From a bacterium (GTDB taxonomy: Bacteria; Bacillota; Clostridia; Lachnospirales; Lachnospiraceae), in contig JAUNRX010000001.1 of the NCBI GenBank assembly GCA_030539495.1, positions 1 through 64,000 on the forward strand: a DNA stretch of 64,000 nucleotides, written 5' to 3'. Below, in pieces: positions 43,798 to 53,043 of the stretch; the stretch's first letter is position 1, and every line of letters starts with the position of its first letter. The position numbers and the translations under genes are program-made. The notes under the pieces were generated by a model, which made no database searches, had not been told where the DNA came from, and saw only the letters and a program-made list of their open reading frames with translations.

Positions 43798-45045
43798 ATG
43801 AATAAGTATAGAAGACGCTTGCTAGCCATTGTGACATCCATGATGATGCTAGTGTTAGCAGGCTGTACAGCAGTGAATGAACAAAATGTACAGTCATCAC
43901 AAAGCCCTTTAAATGTAGTAGAAGCTACAGATAATGCATCTACTACGCAAAAGGTGACAAAAGAACCGCAAAAGACCACACAACAACCACAAAAAGTTAC
44001 AGAACTGCCAAAGAAGGAGACTTCAGATAGTTCAGCATCGAACCTTGAAGTACATTTTATTGATGTTGGGCAAGGAGACTGCATTCTTTTAAGATCGGAT
44101 AATCAGACGATGTTAATTGATGCCGGAGACAATAATTATGGCAAAGGCGTTGTCACATATCTAAGTAATCTTGGTATTAAAAAGCTAGATTATTTAGTAG
44201 GCACACATCCAGATGCAGATCACATTGGTGGGCTTGATAATGTAATCTCAAGTCTTGATATCGGAAAAATCTACATGCCAAAGAAACAAAGCAATACAAA
44301 GACATTTGAAGATGTATTAACTGCCATTGCAAAGAAGGGGCTTAAAGTATCTTCTCCCAAAGTGGGGGATACATTTACATTAGGAAGTGCTAATATTTCC
44401 GTATTAGGTCCAATCAACACGTATGAGGATAACAATAATAATTCTATTGTATTAAAAGTAACCCATGGAAAGAATTCATTCTTATTGACAGGAGATGCCG
44501 AGTTAGAAGCTGAGGAGGATATGGTAGCATCTGGTGAGGACTTATCTGCAACTGTCTTAAAGGTTGGTCATCATGGAAGCCATTCTTCTACTTCAAGATC
44601 TTTATTAGATAAGGTAAATCCAACCTATGCAGTAATTAGCTGTGGGGTGGATAATAAATATGGACACCCCCATACAGAGACCATGACTTATCTTAAGAGA
44701 TATAATGTAACTGTTTACCGTACAGATCAGCAGAAGACAATTGTTATGACTTCGGATGGAAAGAAGATTACGACAAAGACTGGTGAGCCAAGCGTAGCAG
44801 CAAGTAAAAGCTATTCTAGCAGTTCATCGGGTAGTTATTCGGATAAAAACTCAGTAAGTAACAAGAAGGATCCTATACCAACCAAAGCACCGGTGAGTGG
44901 ATCTTATATTGGAAATACGAATACGAAGAAATTCCATAATGCAGATTGCAGCTCTTTACCAAAAAAGGAAAATCAGATTATGTTTTCTTCAAGGGAAGAG
45001 GCAATCGCGGCAGGCTATGAACCATGTAAACGATGTAATCCATAA
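43798..45045 (+). CDS. ComEC/Rec2-like metallo-beta-lactamase-fold lipoprotein with Ada-like zinc motif
   Basis: 415 residues. The signal peptide ends in a lipobox (LVLAGC, Cys near 22). A low-complexity Thr/Gln/Lys linker follows to about 80. The metallo-beta-lactamase domain (about 83-320) has IDVGQGDCILLRS, the metal motif THPDADHIGG, TGDAE and GHHGSHSSTS. A Ser-rich linker leads to a C-terminal ~45-residue module, YIGNTNTKKFHNADCSSLP to PCKRCNP, with the cysteine pattern of Ada-type zinc-binding modules. Extracellular nuclease or phosphodiesterase activity is inferred. No competence gene set is adjacent. Confidence 0.88.
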   Translation: MNKYRRRLLAIVTSMMMLVLAGCTAVNEQNVQSSQSPLNVVEATDNASTTQKVTKEPQKTTQQPQKVTELPKKETSDSSASNLEVHFIDVGQGDCILLRSDNQTMLIDAGDNNYGKGVVTYLSNLGIKKLDYLVGTHPDADHIGGLDNVISSLDIGKIYMPKKQSNTKTFEDVLTAIAKKGLKVSSPKVGDTFTLGSANISVLGPINTYEDNNNNSIVLKVTHGKNSFLLTGDAELEAEEDMVASGEDLSATVLKVGHHGSHSSTSRSLLDKVNPTYAVISCGVDNKYGHPHTETMTYLKRYNVTVYRTDQQKTIVMTSDGKKITTKTGEPSVAASKSYSSSSSGSYSDKNSVSNKKDPIPTKAPVSGSYIGNTNTKKFHNADCSSLPKKENQIMFSSREEAIAAGYEPCKRCNP

Positions 45046-45058
45046 GGGAGGCGTTGTT

Positions 45059-45280
45059 ATGAAACAAGTATATATCGTAGATCGTTTTGAAGAGGATTAT
45101 GTAGTCTGTGAAGATAAAGTAAAGCAGATGCATGATTTTAAAAGAAGTGAATTTCCTAAGGATTTAAAGGTTGGTGATGTAGTCATCTTAACGGACAATA
45201 GATTTATCATTGACCAGGAAGAGACAGCAAGTCGAGCAGAAAAGATAAAATCTTTAATGGACTCATTGTGGGAAGATTAA
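45059..45280 (+). CDS. DUF3006 domain protein
   Basis: A 73-residue protein starting MKQVYIVDRFEEDYVVCED, with GDVVILTDNRFIID in the middle, the pattern of DUF3006. These commonly sit beside ComEC-like beta-lactamase-fold hydrolases, as here (14 nt after the stop). The frame is open for 54 codons upstream, but AGGGAGG 7 nt before the ATG at 45059 defines the start. Function unknown. A terminator follows. Confidence 0.88.
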   Translation: MKQVYIVDRFEEDYVVCEDKVKQMHDFKRSEFPKDLKVGDVVILTDNRFIIDQEETASRAEKIKSLMDSLWED

Positions 45281-45290
45281 TAAATAAGAG

Positions 45291-45347
45291 AAGGAGCATC
45301 TTAGGCAATACAGTATTGTGTTGCTTAAGGCTCCTTTTTCTTTTTTG
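45291..45347 (+). terminator. Intrinsic terminator after DUF3006 gene
   Basis: AAGGAGC pairs with GCTCCTT, with an inner CTTAGGCAA/TTGCTTAAG pairing and further CAATAC/TATTG. T-rich tail at 45335-45347. Confidence 0.85.
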
Positions 45348-45353
45348 TTTACC

Positions 45354-45382
45354 TTGATAGTAGTCTTTAAATTTTATATAAT
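45354..45382 (+). promoter_or_regulatory. Promoter of the moxR operon
   Basis: TTGATA (45354-45359), 17 bp, TATAAT (45377-45382). Confidence 0.83.
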
Positions 45383-45445
45383 TGGTATAGTATGGAAACG
45401 AAAAGAAAGTCTTTATGCAAAAATAAACTCATAGGAGATAGAGAT

Positions 45446-46378
45446 ATGTTAAAAGAAAATACTGTAGAATTCATTGCACAGGAGGTAAAAAAGGCAATCA
45501 AGGGTAAAGATGATGTCATTGAAAGTGTACTAACTGCAATTTTAGCAAAAGGCCATATTTTAATTGAAGATATTCCCGGAGTAGGAAAGACCACATTAGC
45601 TCTTGCCTTTTCTAAAGTAATGGATTTAGATTATAAACGTATGCAGTTTACACCAGATGTACTTCCAACGGATGTTGTTGGATTTAGCGTACTTACAAAA
45701 CAAAACACATTTGAGTATAAGCCAGGTGCAGTCCTTTGTAATTTATTTTTAGCAGATGAAATTAATCGTACCTCATCAAAGACACAGTCCGCATTGCTAG
45801 AAGTAATGGAAGAGGGCAGTGTAACTGTTGATGGCGTTACAAGAGAAGTGCCAAATCCATTTGTTGTTATTGCAACTCAGAATCCGGTAGGAAGTGTTGG
45901 TACACAGATGTTGCCAGAATCTCAGTTAGATCGTTTTATGGTGCGTTTATCTATGGGATATCCAGATATTAATCAGGAAATTAGCATCTTAAAGGGAAAA
46001 CAGGATGGTGATCCATTAAAGTTAGTAGATCAGATTGTGACGACACAAGATATTATTACCATGCAGGAAGAAGTAACGAAAATATTTGTTCATGATGTAC
46101 TTTATGCCTATATTGCCGCACTTGTAGCTGCAACAAGAAATCATCCAATGATTACATTAGGGGTAAGTCCTCGTGGAAGTATTGCTTTGACAAAGATGGC
46201 AAAGGCACGTGCCTATGTGAAAAATCGTGATTATGTAATTCCGGAAGATATCACGTCAGTATTCTTAAGCGTAGTTGGACATCGTCTAGTACTAAATCCA
46301 AAGGCAAAAGTGAATCATGTAAGTGTTGAGGATGTAGTGGGACAAATCTTATCACAAGTATCATCCCCAAAGCTATAG
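45446..46378 (+). CDS. MoxR-family AAA+ ATPase
   Basis: Chaperone-like ATPase. The 310 residues carry the Walker A box IPGVGKTTL, Walker B FLADEINRT, and the MoxR feature TQNPVGSVGTQMLPESQLDRFM (in part NPVGSVGTQMLPESQLDRF). The frame is open to 45392, but AGGAG 8 nt before the ATG at 45446 marks the start. The MoxR-DUF58-transglutaminase order is a widely conserved operon thought to act on membrane or cell-envelope assembly. Confidence 0.92.
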   Translation: MLKENTVEFIAQEVKKAIKGKDDVIESVLTAILAKGHILIEDIPGVGKTTLALAFSKVMDLDYKRMQFTPDVLPTDVVGFSVLTKQNTFEYKPGAVLCNLFLADEINRTSSKTQSALLEVMEEGSVTVDGVTREVPNPFVVIATQNPVGSVGTQMLPESQLDRFMVRLSMGYPDINQEISILKGKQDGDPLKLVDQIVTTQDIITMQEEVTKIFVHDVLYAYIAALVAATRNHPMITLGVSPRGSIALTKMAKARAYVKNRDYVIPEDITSVFLSVVGHRLVLNPKAKVNHVSVEDVVGQILSQVSSPKL

Positions 46379-46415
46379 TGCATACGGTGGATAACAAGAA
46401 AGGATTCTGTAATTA

Positions 46416-47612
46416 ATGTGGATAAATAAATTGATATATCTAGCGTTACTTTTATACGCGGGAATACTGGCATTATTATATACCAATGTCCAAAGCTTAT
46501 ATGCATTTGTTATTCTATTATGCTTTGGAGTATTGCAGGTAATCATAGTCATGTATTTAAAGAAAAGAATTACAGTGGGGTTAAGTGTACACTCTCCTTC
46601 TGTAAATAAAAATGAACCAATTAAGGTCAGCATCACCATAAATAATCAGGCCATCATACCTGTTTCCTGTGCAAGGATTATTGTTTCTTATGAGAATAGT
46701 TATGAGCATTTGAAACAGTATCAGACATTTAATCTTAATTCGAATTCAAAAAGTACAAATACCATTAATTTCACCCTATCTTCAATACATAGCGGTACCA
46801 TACAAGTGGGGCTTAAGAAAGTAATGGTATATGATTTTCTAAGGCTTTTTCACCGCAATTATAACAGTACACATCAAGTAACAGTTAAGATATTTCCTGA
46901 TGTCTGTATAATGGAAAGTGAAGTTCCTATTGTAAATAATGATTTGCTAGACAGCGAGGTATTTTCAAAAACGAAAAGTGGAGATGATCCTTCCGAAGTA
47001 TTTGATATTCGAGAATATAAAGAGGGAGATAAAATTCACCGCATTCACTGGAAGTTGTCCAGTAAGCGTGATGTCATTATGGTAAAAGAATATAGTCTTC
47101 CTGTTTCCTGTTCGGTAGGAATTTTAGTAAATCTAACAAGACCAGAGACAGAAGAGGACAGGTTATCCTATTATGATGCTATTTTATCAACGGTTGCCAG
47201 TATCTCTTATCAGCTTACGACAAATGAGCAGAGTCATTATATTGCATGGTATGAGGCAAAGAGAGAGAGCTATGTAAGCATTCCGGTAAATGATCTGGAT
47301 GAGGTGTATAGTGCAATTTACGGACTATTAGAGGCAGGAACAGAGACTGGACGTGACACGATACTTAAAATGCATTATGAGTTAGGCGATCTTAGTCAGA
47401 CAGGAAAGATTTATTATGTTAGTGGTACTTTGAATAATGAGGAAATTGAACAGCTAGAGACCTTATATGAAAATGTACAGGTAGAAGTTGTTAGTGTAAT
47501 TCCCAATAATAATACAGTAGCGGACTATGCGGAAACAACTATGGGGAATATTTCATATCAGTTTATCCAGGTTGCAAATTATAGAGAGAGTATTGAAGCA
47601 CTGCAATTGTAA
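46416..47612 (+). CDS. DUF58 domain protein
   Basis: 398 residues with two TM segments (about 4-22 and 26-46) and then a C-terminal DUF58 domain holding FDIREYKEGDKIHRIHWKLSSK (in part EYKEGDKIHRIHWKLSSK), the family's signature. The last ~100 residues resemble a von Willebrand A-like fold. Encoded between MoxR and the transglutaminase, it likely shares their complex, by inference from genome context. Confidence 0.9.
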   Translation: MWINKLIYLALLLYAGILALLYTNVQSLYAFVILLCFGVLQVIIVMYLKKRITVGLSVHSPSVNKNEPIKVSITINNQAIIPVSCARIIVSYENSYEHLKQYQTFNLNSNSKSTNTINFTLSSIHSGTIQVGLKKVMVYDFLRLFHRNYNSTHQVTVKIFPDVCIMESEVPIVNNDLLDSEVFSKTKSGDDPSEVFDIREYKEGDKIHRIHWKLSSKRDVIMVKEYSLPVSCSVGILVNLTRPETEEDRLSYYDAILSTVASISYQLTTNEQSHYIAWYEAKRESYVSIPVNDLDEVYSAIYGLLEAGTETGRDTILKMHYELGDLSQTGKIYYVSGTLNNEEIEQLETLYENVQVEVVSVIPNNNTVADYAETTMGNISYQFIQVANYRESIEALQL

Positions 47613-47625
47613 GTAAGGAGAAAGT

Positions 47626-50616
47626 ATGATTAAGTCAAGTTGTAAGAATGGGATTACAGTGGAAAAAGACATTGAACTTGTTATGAAAAATACAGGAGCT
47701 ACACCATGGTACTATTATCTATTACAGTTTTTATTTCTAAGCACGTTATGTGCAAGCATTGCATTTTGTTTCTTTTCAGGGTTAGAAATATCTGTAGCCA
47801 ATGGAATGGTTGTATTAGTACTGGCAGTTTTTGTAGCACTATTCATGGTGTTGTTTTCCTTTCAATCCGTTTTAAAATATACAGGATTACTCACATTATT
47901 TTTATATGTTATGTTTGGCTATATAAATTTGGAGCGATTACAAGAGGGCTCTGCGCAGATTTATAATACCTTCATTGGACTTTATAATGAGTACTTTAAT
48001 AGCAGCTCTGCAAAGATAGTAGTCAGCCATAGTGAATATAGGGATACAGAGCAGTTCTTTGTATTATTTATTATGTTTTTAATCGTAGCAGTCGTGTGCT
48101 ATACGGCTATGTTTGGTAAGACCATGTTTTTCTATATTCTTACCACTATTCCGGCTGTATTTTTATGTTTTATTATTGGATATACACCAGAGTTATGGTC
48201 TTATATACTGTATATCTCAGGAACACTTGCACTGTTTGCCAGTGTAATTAGTGAACGATATGGTCTATTTTCTAAAGTCAACCGGAGAAAAAGGGTATCC
48301 TTGACCGTAATGTTTCTTGAGCGAACAAGGGTAAAGATTCAGATGATTTGTGCGATTATATTATCTTGCATGATTGCTATTATCTATATTAGCTATTCTC
48401 CAGAGAAGTATGAGAAGGAGTTTGATGCAAAGCAGGTAAGGACAGATCTTCAGGATAAGATTAAGAGTCTGACTTCAAGTGACCTGTTAAAGGATACTTT
48501 TTTTAATAAAATGGCCGATAATATTGCAGAAGAAAGAGGAAACAGCGGATTAAGTAACGGCAGACTTGGAACAATCGGAAAGATTACATATGCCAATAAG
48601 ACTGCGCTGATCGTAAGAACGACTGCCACTAATAAAGAGGGATTTTATTTAAAAGGATATGTAGGGGAGCGTTATGAAGGAAATCGATGGACAACCCTTA
48701 CCAAAACAGACCAAAGAGAAGTAAGAAAGTTAAACGAAAGTTTAAGTGCCATCTCAGATGTGGAACAGCTTCCTAGTCAATTCTCTTCTGTTTATCAAAG
48801 TTCCATTTATCGATATTATCCACTCAGTGTATATGAAATGGAAGTTGAAAATAAATCAGCAGACAGCTCCTGTGATTATGTGCCTTATAATTATACTATG
48901 GGATATAACCTAGACAATGGAAAAGTGAAGACAGGCAGTACTAGGTATGAATACTATTATTATGAGATACCGGAAATAGAGCCGGGATTATCTTATGATG
49001 AGATGTTCTTTAAATATTGTAAGTTTAATTCGGTGCTTCAGTTAAATACATTAAATGCAAGTATTTTTAGTAAGTATTTAGGATATGAATTAAACTTTGA
49101 AAATATGGAACAGGCATTGTCTGATATTCAGAAGAACGAGGATTTCGATGTAGGTTACAAGCTATCGGAATTTGATAAAAGCATTAAAGAAAATCAGAAT
49201 AAGGACGTAAGAGTATTTACAGTAGATAGTTCAGATCCGGATATGGTATTGGGAGATGTCATTTATATGAACAACTATGCAGCAGATGAAAATGCATATT
49301 TCAATTTGGTAAAGGATATTTATACAAAATTACCAGATACCGGACTTGAGCAGGTAAAAGATCTCATAAAGGATAAGAAAGTTGATTTATCTTTGGTAGA
49401 TACAAAACATACTGGATATAAGACAATGGATCAGGTAGACAGTACCGAGTATGCAAGAAAAGTGTATGATCTATATAGCAGCAGGGATATTGATACACAG
49501 AAGTTATTGTCAGCTTCCTTTACTTATGATGAGAGAACAAAGCAGGATAAAATCTTTGATGCCATTATCTATGTAAAAGACTACTTAGCACAGAATACCT
49601 CTTATACCTTGTCTCCTGGGAAGACTCCAAGCGGTGAAGATTATGTAGAGTATTTCTTATTTAAAAATAAAAAGGGGTACTGTATGCACTATGCAAGTGC
49701 AGCTACGGTAATGCTTCGTGCAATGGGAGTTCCTGCAAGATACTGTGAGGGATATGTTGTTACCGAAGAGGATCTTAGTAAAGGGAAAACGGTAAATAGC
49801 GATACTTCATCCGATACACTGTATCAGTTTGGAGGAAATACGGAGTATGTGGAGGCAGATATTAAAGATACCAACGCACATGCTTGGGTAGAGGTATATC
49901 TTCCTGGTTATGGATGGGCACCGATAGAGATGACGGCACCTTATTCTAATCAAGGCACACTTGAGATACCACCGGTAAATGAAGATCCAAAGGCGACCTT
50001 AAAACCAACAGTTAAGCCAACCGTAAAACCAAGTGCTACGGCATCAATTAAGCCATTTCCTAGTGCAGGACAAAATGAAACAAGCAAGCCACAAATCACG
50101 AGTTCACCAAGTGGAAGTACAGAGCAGAAAAGTTCTGTGATAGAAAATATAAGCTCTTGGTATAATGGACTTAGTAAGAGCATGAAACGTCTATTAAAGA
50201 TTGTCATTGGACTTATAGTATTTATTTCTCTGGCTTGTATTCTTCTTATTGTTCGTAGAAAGATAGTATTAAAGGTTTATAAGAAACATTTACAAACATT
50301 TAGCGGAAGTCAGATTATCTTGTATGAATATAATCTTCTTAGCAAGCTTACAGCAAAAAGTCTGCCGGTATATACAACTGATTCCTCTTACGAGGCATAT
50401 GCAGAGAGATTTGTTGAAAAATATCCGTTTATAGAGAAGGAAGATGCGACAGTTTACTTTGCAATCCTTTTAAAAGCGAAATTTGCAATGGGAGAAATGA
50501 CGCAGCAAGAAGTAAGCAAAGTGATGGAATTTAACAATCAGTTTATGATGTATCAATATAATAATGGATCGAAGTTAAAACAATGGTATTATAAATATAT
50601 TTTTGTACTTCGATAA
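47626..50616 (+). CDS. Membrane-anchored transglutaminase-like protein
   Basis: 996 residues. The N-terminal part has about six TMs (to about 260), then an extracytoplasmic stretch. The transglutaminase core (about 660-780) has the catalytic Cys in KKGYCMHYASAATVMLRAMG, His in NAHAWVEVYLPGYGWAPIEMT. A Pro/Thr-rich linker with a KPTVKPTVKPS repeat, a further TM (about 855-880) and a cytoplasmic tail follow, as in the TgpA-like family. Peptide cross-linking or protease roles are possible. It ends the operon. Confidence 0.9.
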   Translation: MIKSSCKNGITVEKDIELVMKNTGATPWYYYLLQFLFLSTLCASIAFCFFSGLEISVANGMVVLVLAVFVALFMVLFSFQSVLKYTGLLTLFLYVMFGYINLERLQEGSAQIYNTFIGLYNEYFNSSSAKIVVSHSEYRDTEQFFVLFIMFLIVAVVCYTAMFGKTMFFYILTTIPAVFLCFIIGYTPELWSYILYISGTLALFASVISERYGLFSKVNRRKRVSLTVMFLERTRVKIQMICAIILSCMIAIIYISYSPEKYEKEFDAKQVRTDLQDKIKSLTSSDLLKDTFFNKMADNIAEERGNSGLSNGRLGTIGKITYANKTALIVRTTATNKEGFYLKGYVGERYEGNRWTTLTKTDQREVRKLNESLSAISDVEQLPSQFSSVYQSSIYRYYPLSVYEMEVENKSADSSCDYVPYNYTMGYNLDNGKVKTGSTRYEYYYYEIPEIEPGLSYDEMFFKYCKFNSVLQLNTLNASIFSKYLGYELNFENMEQALSDIQKNEDFDVGYKLSEFDKSIKENQNKDVRVFTVDSSDPDMVLGDVIYMNNYAADENAYFNLVKDIYTKLPDTGLEQVKDLIKDKKVDLSLVDTKHTGYKTMDQVDSTEYARKVYDLYSSRDIDTQKLLSASFTYDERTKQDKIFDAIIYVKDYLAQNTSYTLSPGKTPSGEDYVEYFLFKNKKGYCMHYASAATVMLRAMGVPARYCEGYVVTEEDLSKGKTVNSDTSSDTLYQFGGNTEYVEADIKDTNAHAWVEVYLPGYGWAPIEMTAPYSNQGTLEIPPVNEDPKATLKPTVKPTVKPSATASIKPFPSAGQNETSKPQITSSPSGSTEQKSSVIENISSWYNGLSKSMKRLLKIVIGLIVFISLACILLIVRRKIVLKVYKKHLQTFSGSQIILYEYNLLSKLTAKSLPVYTTDSSYEAYAERFVEKYPFIEKEDATVYFAILLKAKFAMGEMTQQEVSKVMEFNNQFMMYQYNNGSKLKQWYYKYIFVLR

Positions 50617-50620
50617 AAAG

Positions 50621-50675
50621 CATGCTAGAATCTTAATCCAATTCTAATATAGAAGGATTGATTCTAGCATGTTTT
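50621..50675 (+). terminator. Probable terminator after the transglutaminase gene
   Basis: CATGCTAGAATC (50621-50632) pairs with GATTCTAGCATG (50660-50671), with an inner AATCC/GGATT pairing. Only four T follow, so efficiency is uncertain. Confidence 0.65.
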
Positions 50676-50734
50676 CATAATACAATGTGTTTCAAATGAG
50701 GATTAAGATTAGTAGTGTAGTAAAAGGAGATTGT

Positions 50735-51418
50735 ATGGCGAAAATATTAATTGTCGATGATGAGACAAAGATTGCACGGTTTTTACAGTTAGAATTACAG
50801 CATGAGGGCTATGAGGTAGAAACTGCATTTGATGGTAGGATAGGTCTGGAAAAGGGATTACAGAAGGATATTGACTTAATTGTATTAGATATTATGTTAC
50901 CTGGATTAAGTGGAATAGAAGTTTGCCGCAGGATTCGGGCCGAAGGAAGACCGGTTCCAATCATTATGCTGACTGCAAAGGATGATGTAACCGACAAGGT
51001 AGCTGGTCTGGATATGGGAGCAGATGACTATATGACGAAGCCGTTTGCTATTGAGGAGCTTCTTGCAAGAATTCGTGTTGCATTAAATAGAAAATTACAT
51101 AAACAAGAGAAAAAGGTAGAGGTATTACAGGTAGGTCAGCTTAGATTAAACGTAACTAGCCATAGTGCCTATTATGGAGAAGAGGAATTGAGCTTTACAA
51201 AGAAGGAATATGAGTTGTTAGAGTATCTTATGGCACATAAGAATATGGCAATTACAAGAGATGAGCTGCTAAATAAGGTATGGGATTATGAGTATCTTGG
51301 AGATACCAATGTGGTAGATGTATATATTCGATATTTAAGACATAAGATTGATGACCGCTTTTCTGTGCGCATCATCAGTACAGTAAGAGGGGTAGGGTAT
51401 ATTATAAAAGATGAATAA
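50735..51418 (+). CDS. Response regulator, OmpR/PhoB family
   Basis: 227 residues: receiver domain (about 1-115) with VDDE at 7-10, phospho-acceptor Asp in VLDIMLPG, Thr in MLTAKDD and Lys in MTKPF. The winged-helix DNA-binding domain has the features ELLNKVWDYEYLGDTNVVDVYIRYLRHKID (in part DTNVVDVYIRYLRHKID). A longer frame starts near 50687, but AAAGGAGA 5-11 nt before the ATG at 50735 fixes the start. Its gene overlaps the kinase gene by 8 nt. Confidence 0.94.
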   Translation: MAKILIVDDETKIARFLQLELQHEGYEVETAFDGRIGLEKGLQKDIDLIVLDIMLPGLSGIEVCRRIRAEGRPVPIIMLTAKDDVTDKVAGLDMGADDYMTKPFAIEELLARIRVALNRKLHKQEKKVEVLQVGQLRLNVTSHSAYYGEEELSFTKKEYELLEYLMAHKNMAITRDELLNKVWDYEYLGDTNVVDVYIRYLRHKIDDRFSVRIISTVRGVGYIIKDE

Positions 51419-52934
51419 TAAAATAATAGAAATTATTCGAAAAATCTTAATTCGAACAGTATTGCCTATGCGAAAAAAGGCAGATGAATTGTTGCGTAAG
51501 TTTTATCTGTCCATTGCCTTTCGTATCGCCTTCTATTATGTACGCTTATTTATTGTATATGGTGTTTTATTCTTTATCGTTATCTATGCCCTTTATGTAA
51601 GACTATTTATGTCAAAATATAATAGCTGGGCAGATTCCTTGGTAGACCGGCTTCAAAGTGGACAAGCTGTTTTAGCCTATGAGGAGCCAACAGATATTGA
51701 GGAACGATATAAGGAGTATGCAAGGAAAGTTTATGAGGAAGCAATCAATCCATATCAAAGTCAGGGAATTACCATTCAAATTAAAAATAGTTCTGAAAAC
51801 CAGATAGTGTATGAGGATTTAAAAGAGGATGTTGAAGAGGATAAGAGCATATTAAATATGCTTTCTTATAACTATAAGGAAAACCGTAGGATTATTTTTA
51901 AAAAGTATCGAACCTATTCCTATAATGGAGAAGAGTACAAGATTTATCTGCAGTTTGATATTACAGAATCCATTAATACGCTTCATCGTTTTATTCTTCT
52001 TCTAATTTTAATCTATTTAGTCTTTATTAGTTTTGTTGGTAGAAATGGTGAACATGGAATTGCAAGGCTTCTACAGCCAATTAAGAATATGTCAGCAACA
52101 GCCAACCGTCTTACAGTAAATAATCTTAATAGTGAACGGTTAAGTGTGTCAGGAACGAAAAATGAACTGAAGGAATTGGCAGGTACCATTAACTCTATGT
52201 TAGATCGTATTGAACTTTCTTATGAAAGTCAGAAGCAATTTGTCTCAGATGCATCTCATGAACTAAGAACACCAATTGCTGTAATCCAAGGGTATGCGAA
52301 TATGCTGGAACGTTGGGGAATGGAAGATAAAGAGGTATTAAAAGAATCTGTAGATGCAATTGCAAATGAAGCAAAGTCAATGAAGGAATTAGTGGAGAAA
52401 CTATTATTCTTATCAAGACACGATAAAAAGACATTACGACTGAATCGAAAAGTGTTTAATATGAGGGATGTAGTAGAGGAAATGATTCGAGAGACTCAGA
52501 TGGTTGAGAAAAATCGAGTGATTTCTTCCCCTATTCTAGAGGATGTATCGGTATATGGAGATCAGCAGGCATTAAAGCAGGCGTTAAGAATCTTTATTGA
52601 TAATGCAATTAAGTATAGTAAAGATGGTGACAGTATCTATATTGGTTGTAGAAATAAAAATGGTACTTGTATTGTAAGTATAAAAGATACTGGGATAGGT
52701 ATGAAGAGAGAAGATATGGATCGAATCTTCGAACGTTTCTACCGTGCGGATACCGTTCGAAATGGCGGAGTGGATGGCCATGGATTAGGACTTTCCATTG
52801 CAAAATTAATCGTGCTGAATCATACAGGGACAATTAAAGTAAAATCTCAGTATACAAAAGGCTCAACTTTCACCATTATATTACCGGATTATTATCGAAA
52901 AGGATTAGTGAAACTAGAACGACAAGAAAAATAA
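51411..52934 (+). CDS. Sensor histidine kinase with HAMP domain
   Basis: 507 residues. TM1 near 41-63, an extracytoplasmic sensor domain (about 65-190), TM2 near 193-215, a HAMP linker, then HisKA with phospho-accepting His in DASHELRTPIAVIQGYA. The ATPase domain has DNAIKYSKDGD, DTGIGMKREDMDRIFERFYRAD and GHGLGLSIAKLI. The gene overlaps the regulator and is its partner. The signal is unknown. A terminator follows. Confidence 0.94.
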   Translation: MNNKIIEIIRKILIRTVLPMRKKADELLRKFYLSIAFRIAFYYVRLFIVYGVLFFIVIYALYVRLFMSKYNSWADSLVDRLQSGQAVLAYEEPTDIEERYKEYARKVYEEAINPYQSQGITIQIKNSSENQIVYEDLKEDVEEDKSILNMLSYNYKENRRIIFKKYRTYSYNGEEYKIYLQFDITESINTLHRFILLLILIYLVFISFVGRNGEHGIARLLQPIKNMSATANRLTVNNLNSERLSVSGTKNELKELAGTINSMLDRIELSYESQKQFVSDASHELRTPIAVIQGYANMLERWGMEDKEVLKESVDAIANEAKSMKELVEKLLFLSRHDKKTLRLNRKVFNMRDVVEEMIRETQMVEKNRVISSPILEDVSVYGDQQALKQALRIFIDNAIKYSKDGDSIYIGCRNKNGTCIVSIKDTGIGMKREDMDRIFERFYRADTVRNGGVDGHGLGLSIAKLIVLNHTGTIKVKSQYTKGSTFTIILPDYYRKGLVKLERQEK

Positions 52935-52964
52935 AAAATCGTCAGCTTACGCTGACGATTTTTC
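52935..52964. terminator. Intrinsic terminator after the histidine kinase gene
   Basis: AATCGTCAGC pairs with GCTGACGATT around a TTAC loop, with A and T runs on both sides. Confidence 0.9.
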
Positions 52965-53010
52965 TATTATCAGTAAAAGTTTCTTGTAAAAGATAGGAAG
53001 TTCCTAAAAT

Positions 53011-53043
53011 AAAACTCGCGCGGGCGCAGCCTACGACTGCGCC
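53011..53043 (-). terminator. Weak terminator candidate of the ABC exporter operon
   Basis: GGCGCAG and CTGCGCC pair across 7 nt (53023-53043) with the stop codon at 53031-53033 in the loop. The T-run is only four bases, and is separated from the stem by a GC stretch. Confidence 0.4.

Noticed and set aside
44897..45058. Upstream part of the DUF3006 reading frame
   Set aside because: It overlaps the 3' end of the lipoprotein gene in another frame, and the ribosome-binding site sits before the ATG at 45059.
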